Positions 24,766 to 33,493 of a stretch of DNA of 64,000 bases are shown piece after piece (position 1 is the first letter of the stretch; the number at the start of each line of letters is the position of its first letter). This DNA comes from Ruminococcaceae bacterium UBA3215 (GTDB lineage Bacteria > Bacillota > Clostridia > Oscillospirales > Ruminococcaceae), in NCBI GenBank assembly GCA_002363155.1, contig DEWH01000005.1, positions 1 through 64,000 on the forward strand, written 5' to 3'. The notes beneath the pieces are model-generated. The model did not search any database, had not been told where the DNA came from, and saw only the letters and a program-made list of their open reading frames with translations. The position numbers and the translations under genes were made by a program.

Positions 24766-25476
24766 CTAAGAGCCTTTTATCCGCTTCTGCGCCTCTTCGC
24801 GCCGGAAATCTCTTTCCAGCTTTTCCTGACGCTGCTGAAGCTGAATATTATAGACGAGCTTTGCGAGGAGCCCCTCCATTCTTTTATCGACGTTTGTGAA
24901 TTCACAGCCGTATCCCTCAAGCCGTCCGTCGAAGAACAGCTGGAGCCGCAGCACTTTGACCACCGCGCTCACGATCTCGCTGTCAACCTTGAAGTTAAGA
25001 AGAAGGATATCGTCCTTCCGGAAGGGCGGATCGGTCCCTTCTATGAAAACTCCGCCGATGCTGACATTCTTGATCTTTGAAAGCACAGGCGACTCGAGCT
25101 CAAACGTCATATTGTCACGCTCGTAGCCGCTGATCACGCACCGAAGATCTGACTGCACCTTGAAGTATTTGCGCCGTTCCTCCATTATCGTGCTCGTATC
25201 GTCCCGGATCTGGATATTTAGCTGATTATCCAGCGACATCTTGACACGGCCCATGTATCTTATGCGGTCGCCGTTCTTCATGGACGCTATAACGTACACG
25301 CCGAGGTCAGCCGGATATTCGATCATGTCCCTGCCTTTTATCATAATGATGTTGTTCACGGGTATATTGTTCACGAAAACTCTTGGAAAGGAGAAATGCT
25401 CACTGTCCGTTTGGAGCAACAGTCTGCCGTCAAGCCCTGTCACGCGGACGCTTACGATCCCGTCCGTATCCAGCAT
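24766..25476 (-). CDS. PilZ-domain protein, YcgR-like
   Basis: 236 aa. An N-terminal YcgR-type beta domain (about 1-95) and a C-terminal PilZ domain. The first PilZ motif reads ERRKYFKVQS: the leading arginines are present but the third is Lys. The second motif, NVSIGGVFI, fits (D/N)xSxxG. A charged coiled tail ends the protein (QQRQEKLERDFRREEAQKR). YcgR-type proteins bind c-di-GMP and brake the flagellar motor, fitting the flagellar operon that starts 1.2 kb away. The ATG at 25476 follows a strong GAAGGAGG; the longer ORF start is rejected. Confidence 0.88.
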   Translation of the reverse strand: MLDTDGIVSVRVTGLDGRLLLQTDSEHFSFPRVFVNNIPVNNIIMIKGRDMIEYPADLGVYVIASMKNGDRIRYMGRVKMSLDNQLNIQIRDDTSTIMEERRKYFKVQSDLRCVISGYERDNMTFELESPVLSKIKNVSIGGVFIEGTDPPFRKDDILLLNFKVDSEIVSAVVKVLRLQLFFDGRLEGYGCEFTNVDKRMEGLLAKLVYNIQLQQRQEKLERDFRREEAQKRIKGS

Positions 25477-25544
25477 GAGCACCCCTCCTTCCGCGCACTC
25501 AAGATGCACCCACAAATACTTGCGGGCACAATCGCTTATTATTA

Positions 25545-25574
25545 ATTATACATTAATATGCACAAAAAAGTCAA
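25545..25574 (-). promoter_or_regulatory. Promoter for the PilZ gene
   Basis: On the minus strand TTGACT (25569-25574), 18 bp, TATAAT (25545-25550). Confidence 0.65.
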
Positions 25575-25727
25575 TAGCAGAGCGCGATTTTTTTGAGCCG
25601 GAATGCAAAAACCGTCATAAGTGACAGAATGTTCGTCAATGTAAACAAAATTTTCCCTTTATGCGCCTTGAATTTGCAGAAAAATTTGGCTAAATTGCTC
25701 AAAGAAATAAAAAGTTTTAAAAATCGC

Positions 25728-25756
25728 TGTACAAACAGGCGAAAAAATTGTATAAT
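25728..25756 (+). promoter_or_regulatory. Promoter for the 25795 membrane protein gene
   Basis: TGTACA (25728-25733), 17 bp, TATAAT (25751-25756). The rest of the 318-base gap from 25477 holds this and the PilZ promoter and nothing else recognised. Confidence 0.65.
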
Positions 25757-25794
25757 ATATTAAATATAGGTATATGCCGGAACGGAGGTGCAGC

Positions 25795-26517
25795 GTGCGC
25801 TCATACTTTCACTGCTACACCTCGCGTTATGCCAGACGGAAGGCGGTATGGCTCACACTTGTGGGATCCGTTTGCGCCGAGGCTGCCGTGATCTCGTTCA
25901 TAATCCTCTTCTTCGGCATCTTCGGCTCGGAAAACCCGACACCTGCGCCGGAGCTTTTGATAGCTTCCGCGGCATTCGTGACCGGCGGACTTGCGGTATG
26001 CCTGCTTGCGGCGTACTCGGCGGACAAGAAGACCCTGCGGCACAGCAGGTACACCTACGCGGACATTCAGCTGAAGTTCGCCGCGGTGAGCCGATATGAG
26101 GGCGAGATGCGCATAAACGGCAGCAATACTATATTCCGCAACCTCTATATCATACCGTTCAAGACCTTTGATTCCGCAGTCCCCACCGAGGACGGCAGAA
26201 AGATCGTGATCCGCGGGAAAATCCGGAAATACTCTATGGACAGCGATTTTCTCGGCTATCATGTCCGGGGCGGAGATGTGGAGTTCGACAAGATGTGGCT
26301 GAACGCCGGCGGTTTCGAGGAAATCGGAGAAGCAGTCATTCCCGCTGTTTTTGGCAAGCCCGAAAGGCTTTGCAAGGCGCTTGCGGAGGCAAAAGAACGT
26401 TTCGATGAAATTCCCGCCCCGCGCAAATACGTCTTTAAGGAAGCAGACTTTATCCGCCGCAGGCCGAAGAAGCGTGTGATGCCGGAGGATCTCGATTACA
26501 GCAGAAGCTGGAAATAA
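25795..26517 (+). CDS. Unknown membrane protein with two helices
   Basis: 240 aa, not recognised. Two membrane helices lie near residues 22-45 and 54-78. A soluble domain of about 160 residues follows, with beta-strand character (IVIRGKIRKYSMDSDFLGYHVRGGDVEF) and a basic C-terminus (FIRRRPKKRVM). The start is GTG at 25795, six bases after GGAGG. The upstream in-frame ATG lacks a ribosome site. It sits alone between the PilZ gene (divergent) and the flagellar operon, with its own promoter. A flagellar or envelope link is possible by position only. Confidence 0.7.
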   Translation: MRSYFHCYTSRYARRKAVWLTLVGSVCAEAAVISFIILFFGIFGSENPTPAPELLIASAAFVTGGLAVCLLAAYSADKKTLRHSRYTYADIQLKFAAVSRYEGEMRINGSNTIFRNLYIIPFKTFDSAVPTEDGRKIVIRGKIRKYSMDSDFLGYHVRGGDVEFDKMWLNAGGFEEIGEAVIPAVFGKPERLCKALAEAKERFDEIPAPRKYVFKEADFIRRRPKKRVMPEDLDYSRSWK

Positions 26518-26548
26518 GCGGAAAAGGCGAAAATTTACGCAAAATGTG

Positions 26549-26577
26549 TTGAAAAACATCACGATATGTAGTATAAT
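26549..26577 (+). promoter_or_regulatory. Promoter of the flagellar operon
   Basis: TTGAAA (26549-26554), 17 bp, TATAAT (26572-26577). It is a housekeeping sigma-A promoter, not a sigma-D (TAAA...GCCGATAT) type, as expected for early flagellar genes. Confidence 0.8.
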
Positions 26578-26645
26578 AAATATATATGCGGTACAACCGG
26601 CTGTGTTCCGGTACCGTATCGGCATACAGCATCACGGAGGTAGAA

Positions 26646-27017
26646 ATGGCACTGTTCGACACCAACTCGTTCCGTATAGCGGAACAGGGACTCAAGCTCT
26701 TATCACAGCAGCAGGCAGTCATTGCCCAGAATATAGCGAATCAGGATACTCCCGATTATAAGGCAAAGTACCTGTATTTTGCCGGCGTGCTCAGGGACAA
26801 GCTCGATGAAGCCGGACAGAAGACCGGCACAAAGCGGCTGGAGCTTGCTTCAGTGATACATACCGACGAGACCACAGCCGATCAGCCCGACGGGAACAAT
26901 GTTGACGCGGATACGCAGGAAGCGCTTTTCGCGAAGAACGCGATACAGTACGAAGCCCTCATCAATCAGATCAACTCCGAGTTTACGATGATGAGAACGG
27001 CGATGAGAAGATCGTAA
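26646..27017 (+). CDS. flgB: Flagellar basal-body rod protein FlgB
   Basis: 123 aa. It opens MALFDTNSFRIAEQGLKLLSQQQAVIAQNIANQ-type sequence with the NIAN(Q)DTP motif of axial flagellar proteins and ends in an amphipathic helix (INSEFTMMRTAM). It is part of the proximal rod. GGAGG lies 5 nt before the ATG. First gene of the operon. Confidence 0.93.
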   Translation: MALFDTNSFRIAEQGLKLLSQQQAVIAQNIANQDTPDYKAKYLYFAGVLRDKLDEAGQKTGTKRLELASVIHTDETTADQPDGNNVDADTQEALFAKNAIQYEALINQINSEFTMMRTAMRRS

Positions 27018-27034
27018 GGCGAAAGGAGCTGTAA

Positions 27035-27538
27035 ATGGCATTTCTAAGTAATCTTGACATAGCTGTCTCCGGAATGATCGCGGAACGCGCGAGAATGGAC
27101 GTTATCGCGCAGAACGTTGCGAATGCGGACACCACGAGGACTGCGAACGGCGGACCTTATGTAAGGCAGAACGTAGTTTTCACCGAAAACAAGACTTACC
27201 GCCGTGCTCCCGATGTCAGCTTAAGCTCGATAGAGTTCTCGACGGTGCTCGGAAAGAGGCTCGAAGAACTGCGCGGACTTGCGGGGCGCGGAAGAACGCA
27301 GACCTTTGAGGGCGTGCTTATGACCGAGGTAGTCGAAGACCCGACACCTCCTACCCCTGTTTATGATCCGACGCACCCGGACGCAGACGAGGACGGCTAC
27401 TACTATCTTCCGAACGTTGACGTTGCGGAAGAGGAGATAGACATGCTTGCGGCTACCCAGTCATATTCCGCAAATCTCACGATATTCAACAGTCTCAAAT
27501 CCATTGCGAACAAGGCACTTACTATCGGCAAGCAGTAA
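27035..27538 (+). CDS. flgC: Flagellar basal-body rod protein FlgC
   Basis: 167 aa. The N-terminal rod motif reads ISVSGM-like (LDIAVSGMIAERARMDVIAQNVANADTTRT), and the C-terminal LPNVDVAEEEIDMLAATQSYSANLTIFNSLK is typical FlgC. It pairs with FlgB in the rod. GAAAGGAG precedes the ATG; 17 bp separate it from flgB. A repeat element follows before fliE. Confidence 0.95.
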   Translation: MAFLSNLDIAVSGMIAERARMDVIAQNVANADTTRTANGGPYVRQNVVFTENKTYRRAPDVSLSSIEFSTVLGKRLEELRGLAGRGRTQTFEGVLMTEVVEDPTPPTPVYDPTHPDADEDGYYYLPNVDVAEEEIDMLAATQSYSANLTIFNSLKSIANKALTIGKQ

Positions 27539-27680
27539 TTTGGGAACTGTTCGCTTGCTTTCAAAGTTCCGTTTTACGGGACTGAATTTAGGATCAAGCC
27601 CTTTTTAAAGGGCTTGCGGGGTCCGGGGCAGAGCCCCGGCTCTCAAAATCTCTCAAAATCTCTCAAATCTCTTCTGAAAG
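27539..27680. repeat. Partial family A repeat inside the flagellar operon
   Basis: AAGCCCTTTTTAAAGGGCTT, then GGGGCAGAGCCCC, then CTCTCAAAAT units. It is oriented as if it belonged to a minus-strand gene, so unlike most copies it does not supply a stop codon. The ribosome site of fliE follows at once. Confidence 0.8.
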
Positions 27681-27690
27681 GAAATGACCT

Positions 27691-28035
27691 ATGCAGATAA
27701 TACCGATGTCTCCGACGATACATACTATTGCGGCAGCAGACAAGGCTTTCGGAAACGAAGCTGCGTCCCTTAACAGCGTTACAGGCGCAGAAGATGAGAA
27801 CGGAATGCCCAAGACCGGCACATTCCTCGATGCGCTCACGGGACTCTGGGATCAGGCAGCCGAGGCGCAGGCGCAGAAGAGCGAGGATATGATGAATATC
27901 ATGCTCGGCAACACCGATGGGCTTGAAACAATTCAGATGAACATAGCGAAGGCGGAGATCTCCACAGAGCTTCTCGTCAACATCAAGAACGCGGCTGTTG
28001 ATGCTTACAACGAGATCATGAGAATGAGCATATAA
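27691..28035 (+). CDS. fliE: Flagellar hook-basal body protein FliE
   Basis: 114 aa, the usual length. The C-terminal half has the FliE pattern: FLDALTGLWDQAAEAQAQKSEDM, then TIQMNIAKAEISTELLVNIKNAAVDAYNEIMRM. FliE joins the MS ring to the rod. GAAAGGA precedes the ATG. Confidence 0.93.
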   Translation: MQIIPMSPTIHTIAAADKAFGNEAASLNSVTGAEDENGMPKTGTFLDALTGLWDQAAEAQAQKSEDMMNIMLGNTDGLETIQMNIAKAEISTELLVNIKNAAVDAYNEIMRMSI

Positions 28036-28095
28036 AGGGAACCGCTAAAGGCTTTTGCAAAGTGAGGAGTGACGCCCGGAAGGGCATATACATAA

Positions 28096-29781
28096 ATGGA
28101 TAAAGTTAAAGAAATACTCGGGAAGATCACCGGTGCGATAAAGACCCGGTGGGAAGCCCTCAACAAGACAATAAGGATCATCATCATCTCGGTTGCTTCC
28201 GTGCTGGTGGTATCGCTGATAGTCCTTATCATCATCAACTCCATAACCCACTACGCCGTGCTTTACAGCGGCGCTTCCCCGGAAGAGACCGCAGAGATCA
28301 TCGGCGTGCTCCAGGGTGAGCTCGGACAGACCGATGTGCGCGTTGACAACAACGGAGATATCCTCGTTCCGGCAAATGAGCTCGAAACACTCCGCGCACA
28401 GCTCAGCGTAAAGGGATATCCGAAGACTACCTTCAACTACGATATCTGGGACAACGGTGTCGGAATGTTCTCCACCGAGTCGGATAAGCGCGTCAAGGAA
28501 AAACAGCAGCTTCAGGAAAATCTGCGCGCTACACTCGCGATGTTTGACGGAGTTGATTCCGCGATCGTAATTCTCAATATCCCGGAGGATAACAACTACG
28601 TCTTTACCGTGACCCGCGACGAGCCCAGCGCTTCGGTAGTGCTCAATACCAGCCATACGCTCAGCGTCAACACGGTTGAGGGCATCTACAACCTCGTAAG
28701 GACCGCGGTAAAGGGACTCAAGGAAGAAAATATCACCGTTACCGACGGAAGCGGCGAACTCCTCACGACCGATAAAGTGGCAAGCGCACTCTCCGATGAG
28801 GACGAGACGGTGCTGTACTACAAGCGCCTTGATTTCCAGAACTCCATAATCAGCATTCTCGACGACAAGCTCGGAAACCTGCTGAAGAAGGTGTTCCCGG
28901 ATTACCGCATAGGCGTTGATGTGCGTCTCAACTATGACCCGACAGTAAAGCAGATCAAGGAATATACGCCTTCCGTCGATTCCGAAGGAAACCGCGGCGG
29001 TATGGTGCAGAATGAAAAGTATGTTTCCGCAGGCGGAGGAAATGCCGACGAGGGAGGACTTGTCGGAACGACCGTGAATGCGGATATCTCGCCGGATTAT
29101 CCGACGCTCCGTATCGGAGAGGGCGATGAGTTCTACTACGAGACACAGCGCGAGATCAACTATCTCGTAAATGAAGAGATAACACAGATAGAAAAGGACG
29201 GCTACAGCTTCGATAATATCTCCGCTTCCGTTATCGTGGACGATGACCCGGAGAACTTCACGCAGGCAAATATCGAACAGTGGCAGAACCTTATCGCGGA
29301 CTGCATCGGCACCACCACTGACAAGGTATCCTTCATACCCACCAGCTTTACCCTTGACAGAACAGGCGAGAGCGCAGGCGACGGCGGAGTTATCGTCCAG
29401 GGCGGCAACAATACGCTGGTATTCATTATAATCGCGCTCGGAATAATGCTGATAGTCCTGCTTGTAACGGCTCTCGTCGCAGCAGGCTCCAACAAGAAGC
29501 GCATCAAGGCAAGACGTGCCGCCGCAGTTGCGGCATCGTCCGGCGGATCGAGCGTTTCAAGCGTAAACCTTACGAACTATGAAGAGGACGAAATGGGAAG
29601 AAGAACAGGAAGACACGAAGACTCGCAGGACGGATACGAGTTCGAGATACAGAGCCTTTCCGGCGAAGAGGACGAGACCTCCAGAGATGCGCTCCTCAAG
29701 AAGGAAATACGCGATTTCTCGACTTCCAATCCGGAGATCGTTGCCCAGCTTATCCGAACATGGATAAGGGGCGAGGAATAA
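28096..29781 (+). CDS. fliF: Flagellar MS-ring protein FliF
   Basis: 561 aa. It has two membrane helices (about 33-54 and 437-460). The periplasmic ring-building domains lie between them, with YAVLYSGASPEETAEIIGVL, RVKEKQQLQENLRATL and VIVDDDPEN...DCIGTTTDKVSFIPTSF. The cytoplasmic tail (REIRDFSTSNPEIVAQLIRTWIRGEE) is the FliG-binding end. It makes the ring that houses the export gate and carries the rotor. GGAAGGG is 14 nt before the ATG. Confidence 0.96.
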   Translation: MDKVKEILGKITGAIKTRWEALNKTIRIIIISVASVLVVSLIVLIIINSITHYAVLYSGASPEETAEIIGVLQGELGQTDVRVDNNGDILVPANELETLRAQLSVKGYPKTTFNYDIWDNGVGMFSTESDKRVKEKQQLQENLRATLAMFDGVDSAIVILNIPEDNNYVFTVTRDEPSASVVLNTSHTLSVNTVEGIYNLVRTAVKGLKEENITVTDGSGELLTTDKVASALSDEDETVLYYKRLDFQNSIISILDDKLGNLLKKVFPDYRIGVDVRLNYDPTVKQIKEYTPSVDSEGNRGGMVQNEKYVSAGGGNADEGGLVGTTVNADISPDYPTLRIGEGDEFYYETQREINYLVNEEITQIEKDGYSFDNISASVIVDDDPENFTQANIEQWQNLIADCIGTTTDKVSFIPTSFTLDRTGESAGDGGVIVQGGNNTLVFIIIALGIMLIVLLVTALVAAGSNKKRIKARRAAAVAASSGGSSVSSVNLTNYEEDEMGRRTGRHEDSQDGYEFEIQSLSGEEDETSRDALLKKEIRDFSTSNPEIVAQLIRTWIRGEE

Positions 29782-29823
29782 TGCCGTACCTCAGCGGAAT
29801 ATTGATGAAAGGGGAACTTTTAA

Positions 29824-30858
29824 ATGGCTGATGCGCCTCAGACAGCACCGGGCTCTACGGCGGAACTGACTATGATGCAGAAGGTGGCAATGGTCATTTC
29901 CGCAATAGGTTCCGAAAACGCTTCAAAAGTATTCAAATATTTCACAGATGATGAGATCGAGAAGATAACCCTCGAAGTCGCAAAGATGGACTACTGGCCC
30001 GTCGAAGTGGTGACCGATGTCCTCAACGACTTCTACGAGGTGTGCCTTACCCAGAAGGTCATATCCGAGGGCGGTATCGAGTATGCGAAAGAGATACTCG
30101 AAAAGGCTTTCGGACCGCAGGCTGCGGCTTCCCTTTTCGACAAGATCACAAAACAGCTCAAATCCAAGTCCTTCGCTTTCATACGAAAGGCGGACTATAA
30201 GAACCTCCTCGCTATCGTTCAGAACGAACACCCACAGACCATTGCGCTTATCCTTTCGTATGCAAGAAGCGATCAGGCTTCCGCGATACTTGCGGAACTT
30301 CCCAAAGAGATGCGCATCGAGGTAGTTGAGCGTATAGCGAAAATGGAGTCCGCTTCCCCGGACGTTGTAAAGAGCCTCGAAAATACCCTCGAAAAGAAGT
30401 TCGCAAACATAGTCACCACAGAGAATATGGAAGTCGGCGGCGTGAACTACATTGCCGATGTCCTCAACAAGGTTGATCGTTCCACGGAAAAATACATATT
30501 CGACGAACTGAATCTGCGCGATCCCAAACTCGCGGACGAGATCCGTTCGAAGATGTTCGTTTTCGAGGATATCGTCAACCTCGATTCTATGTCCATACAG
30601 GCATTCATCTCCGAGGTCGATCCGAAAGACCTTGCAGTCGCGATCAAGGGTTCTACGGCGGAAGTCGCGGACGTTATCTACGCGAATATGTCCACCAGAA
30701 ACAAGGAGTCCACACAGACCGATGTCGAATACCTGCATAACGTTCGTATGCGTGACGTTGAAGAAGCACAGCAGCGTATCGTTGCGATAATCCGGCGTCT
30801 TGAGGACGAAGGAAAGCTTACTATTTCCAAGGGCGGCGACGACGAGATCATCGCCTGA
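29824..30858 (+). CDS. fliG: Flagellar motor switch protein FliG
   Basis: 344 aa, standard length. Blocks seen are QKVAMVISAIGSENASKVFKY, EHPQTIALILSYARSDQASAILAELPKEMR (middle domain) and the torque helix region NEEVDP-like EVDPKDLAVAIKGSTAEVADVIYANMS (C-domain). It couples stator force to the rotor. GAAAGGGG precedes the ATG. Confidence 0.96.
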   Translation: MADAPQTAPGSTAELTMMQKVAMVISAIGSENASKVFKYFTDDEIEKITLEVAKMDYWPVEVVTDVLNDFYEVCLTQKVISEGGIEYAKEILEKAFGPQAAASLFDKITKQLKSKSFAFIRKADYKNLLAIVQNEHPQTIALILSYARSDQASAILAELPKEMRIEVVERIAKMESASPDVVKSLENTLEKKFANIVTTENMEVGGVNYIADVLNKVDRSTEKYIFDELNLRDPKLADEIRSKMFVFEDIVNLDSMSIQAFISEVDPKDLAVAIKGSTAEVADVIYANMSTRNKESTQTDVEYLHNVRMRDVEEAQQRIVAIIRRLEDEGKLTISKGGDDEIIA

Positions 30859-30899
30859 GCACTTTTCACGCAGAGCGTACACGGAGGTGAGCCGTATAA

Positions 30900-32072
30900 A
30901 TGGCAGGCGGAGTTATCAAGGGCGGTATCGGTACCGGCTATGTTTATGTTAATAATTTCGATACCGACGAGCCTGTGATGAAGACCGTCTATGGCAAGAG
31001 CCCCGCTTCGGATAAGCTCGCCGAGTTTGCAAAACAAAACAGCCGGCAGGAAAAGGCGCTGGCTGCGGTCGAGAAGATGCTCGCCGGGTCGGACGAAGAA
31101 GACGGTCTGTCCGGGGGCAGCGGCGAAGGAACGGCAAACGGTACCGTCGCTCCCGAAGAAGCCCGTATCGAGCGTGAGAAGCTGATCGCCGAGTATGAGT
31201 CTATACGCTTAAAGTATGAAAAGGAGTCCGAAGAGTTCGTGCTTCGCGCAAGAGCAAAGGCTACCGAGATATACGAACAGACCAAGGAGATAGCGCAGAA
31301 GACTGTGCAGGAAGCCCGCGAAGAAGCTGACGTGATACTGAAAAATGCACGGGAAGAAGCGGTAAAGCTCTGTGATAATTCAAAACAGCGCGGCTACGAC
31401 GAGGGTGTAAAACAGGGCTACGACGAGGGGTATATGAAGGCGCTGAAAAAGTGCAAAGACAGCCTCGTTGAGCTAAAGGAGCTTGCCGAAAAGGTGACGG
31501 AGGACAAGACCGAGCTGCTTATGCAGTATGAACGCCAGCTTTTCGACACTATCTTCGATATCGCGCAGCGCGTGACTCTCGGTGCGCTCGGACAGAAGGA
31601 CAAGGGTGTCATCACCCGTATGATACAGGAAGCCGGAAAGAAGTACAAGGCAAGCAAGACTGTAAAGATCACACTCTCCAAGCTTGATGTGAGCGACGAG
31701 GCGGAAATAGACGAGCAGCTGCTCAAAGATGTATTCCGGAACTGCGAGAACGTGGATATCGAGATACTTGAGGACGCTCCCGCAGGTACGCTGATGATAG
31801 ATGACGGCGCGGAGATAACCGATGCCAGCGTTATGACACAGCTAAAAATGGTCGAACAGCTCGGCAAGGGCAAATACCGCGACAAGAACATCACCGATAT
31901 GCTCCGGGAGACACGGACTTCACGGTCGAAAAAGACAGGTACAAAAAAGAAAGCAGCAAGCGATGAAGAAGCTCCGGTTCCCGAAGACAACGGGTCTTCC
32001 GCAGATGAGGGAGAACTGCCGGACGTGGTATATAAGGACGGAGACGCAGAAGATGCGCCGTCCGGAACATAA
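30900..32072 (+). CDS. fliH: Flagellar assembly protein FliH
   Basis: 390 aa, longer than most FliH (about 230-280). A low-complexity N-terminus is followed by a long coiled coil rich in Glu, Lys and Ala (about 95-210), a FliH core (QYERQLFDTIFDIAQRVTLGAL ... VKITLSKLDVSD ... VEILEDAPAGTLMIDDGAEITDAS) and an extra basic then acidic tail of about 65 residues (SRSKKTGTKKKAA, then DEEAPVPEDNG). FliH binds and restrains the export ATPase FliI, which comes next. GGAGGTGA precedes the ATG. Confidence 0.85.
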   Translation: MAGGVIKGGIGTGYVYVNNFDTDEPVMKTVYGKSPASDKLAEFAKQNSRQEKALAAVEKMLAGSDEEDGLSGGSGEGTANGTVAPEEARIEREKLIAEYESIRLKYEKESEEFVLRARAKATEIYEQTKEIAQKTVQEAREEADVILKNAREEAVKLCDNSKQRGYDEGVKQGYDEGYMKALKKCKDSLVELKELAEKVTEDKTELLMQYERQLFDTIFDIAQRVTLGALGQKDKGVITRMIQEAGKKYKASKTVKITLSKLDVSDEAEIDEQLLKDVFRNCENVDIEILEDAPAGTLMIDDGAEITDASVMTQLKMVEQLGKGKYRDKNITDMLRETRTSRSKKTGTKKKAASDEEAPVPEDNGSSADEGELPDVVYKDGDAEDAPSGT

Positions 32073-32158
32073 GATCATAACAGACAAAGAACTCCCGCCG
32101 TTAAGCGTGAAAGCGCATTGCGGCGGGATATTGCAGTATTGACGGAGGTTGCAGGAAT

Positions 32159-33466
32159 ATGGATCTTCGCGGTTTCAGAGCGGAAATCGGAAGCTTCGAT
32201 ATGTACCGATATATGGGCAAGATAGAGAAGATCGTAGGTATGACTATCGAATCTTCCGGCCCCGAATGCAGTATCGGTGATATCTGCCGCATATACTCGA
32301 AAGAGGACAGGGAAAATTTCATATATGCCGAGGTCGTTGGCTTCCAGTCTGAAAAGGTACTGCTGATGCCGTACACCGATATAGAGGGAATAGGTCCCGG
32401 AAGTATAGTTGACAACACCGGCGACAAGCTTCGCGTAAAGACCGGCGAGGCTATGATCGGGCGCATCATCAATGCTATCGGCGAGCCGATAGACGGAGGC
32501 GGCGAGATAAACTACACCGGAAGCGTCTCCATTTCCGGCGAACCTACAAACCCACTGACCCGCCCGAAGATCGCAGAACCAATCGAGCTTGGCGTAAAGG
32601 CGATAGACGGGATCCTCACACTCGGCAAGGGTCAGCGTATCGGCATTTTCGCGGGTTCCGGCGTCGGAAAATCCACGCTTATGGGTATGATCGCGCGTAA
32701 GGTGAAAGCCGATATCAACGTGATTGCCCTCGTCGGAGAGCGTGGAAGAGAGGTCCGCGAGTTCATAGAGAATGACCTTGGCCCCGAGGGTATGGCGCGC
32801 TCGGTGGTAGTGGTCGCAACTTCCGATCAGCCGGCAATGATGCGCTATAAATGCCCGATGACAGCAACCGCTGTTGCAGAATACTTTATGTCGCAGGGCA
32901 AGGACGTGCTGCTGATGATGGATAACCTTACCCGTTTCGCAATGGCGAACCGTGAGGTAGGTCTTTCTATCGGAGAACCGCCTATCGCAAGAGGTTATAC
33001 ACCGTCAATATACGCACAGATGCCGAAGCTGCTCGAACGTGCGGGCTGCTTTGAAAAGGGGAGCATCACCGGCATTTATGCCGTTCTCGTCGAAGGTGAC
33101 GATACCAATGAGCCGATCGCCGATACTGTCCGCGGTATCATAGACGGGCATATCGTGCTTTCAAGAAAGATCGCCGCACAGAACCACTATCCGGCTATTG
33201 ACATCTCCGTGAGCGTTTCCCGACTTATGTCCATGATATGCACCGAAGATCACAAGGCGGCAGCGAGCAAGCTGAGAAATCTACAGGCACTCTATAACTC
33301 GAATCTTGACCTTATCTCGATAGGCGCGTACAAGGCGGGAACCAACCCGAAGCTTGATGAGGCGGTATCGAAGATAGACAAGATAAACGGTTTCCTCTGT
33401 CAGCGCACAGACGAGAGCTTCTCGCTTGATGAGACTATAAGACTGCTGAAAGAAGCAGTGAACTGA
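32159..33466 (+). CDS. fliI: Flagellum-specific export ATPase FliI
   Basis: 435 aa. Walker A GSGVGKST near residue 168 and Walker B LLMMDNLTRFAMANREVG are both intact. ALVGERGREVREFI and GSITGIYAVLVEGDDTNEP are rotary-ATPase blocks seen in FliI. It powers or gates type III export of rod, hook and filament proteins. A GGAGG site precedes the ATG. Confidence 0.96.
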   Translation: MDLRGFRAEIGSFDMYRYMGKIEKIVGMTIESSGPECSIGDICRIYSKEDRENFIYAEVVGFQSEKVLLMPYTDIEGIGPGSIVDNTGDKLRVKTGEAMIGRIINAIGEPIDGGGEINYTGSVSISGEPTNPLTRPKIAEPIELGVKAIDGILTLGKGQRIGIFAGSGVGKSTLMGMIARKVKADINVIALVGERGREVREFIENDLGPEGMARSVVVVATSDQPAMMRYKCPMTATAVAEYFMSQGKDVLLMMDNLTRFAMANREVGLSIGEPPIARGYTPSIYAQMPKLLERAGCFEKGSITGIYAVLVEGDDTNEPIADTVRGIIDGHIVLSRKIAAQNHYPAIDISVSVSRLMSMICTEDHKAAASKLRNLQALYNSNLDLISIGAYKAGTNPKLDEAVSKIDKINGFLCQRTDESFSLDETIRLLKEAVN

Positions 33467-33493
33467 TATACTATTATAATAGGAGACAAGCTG

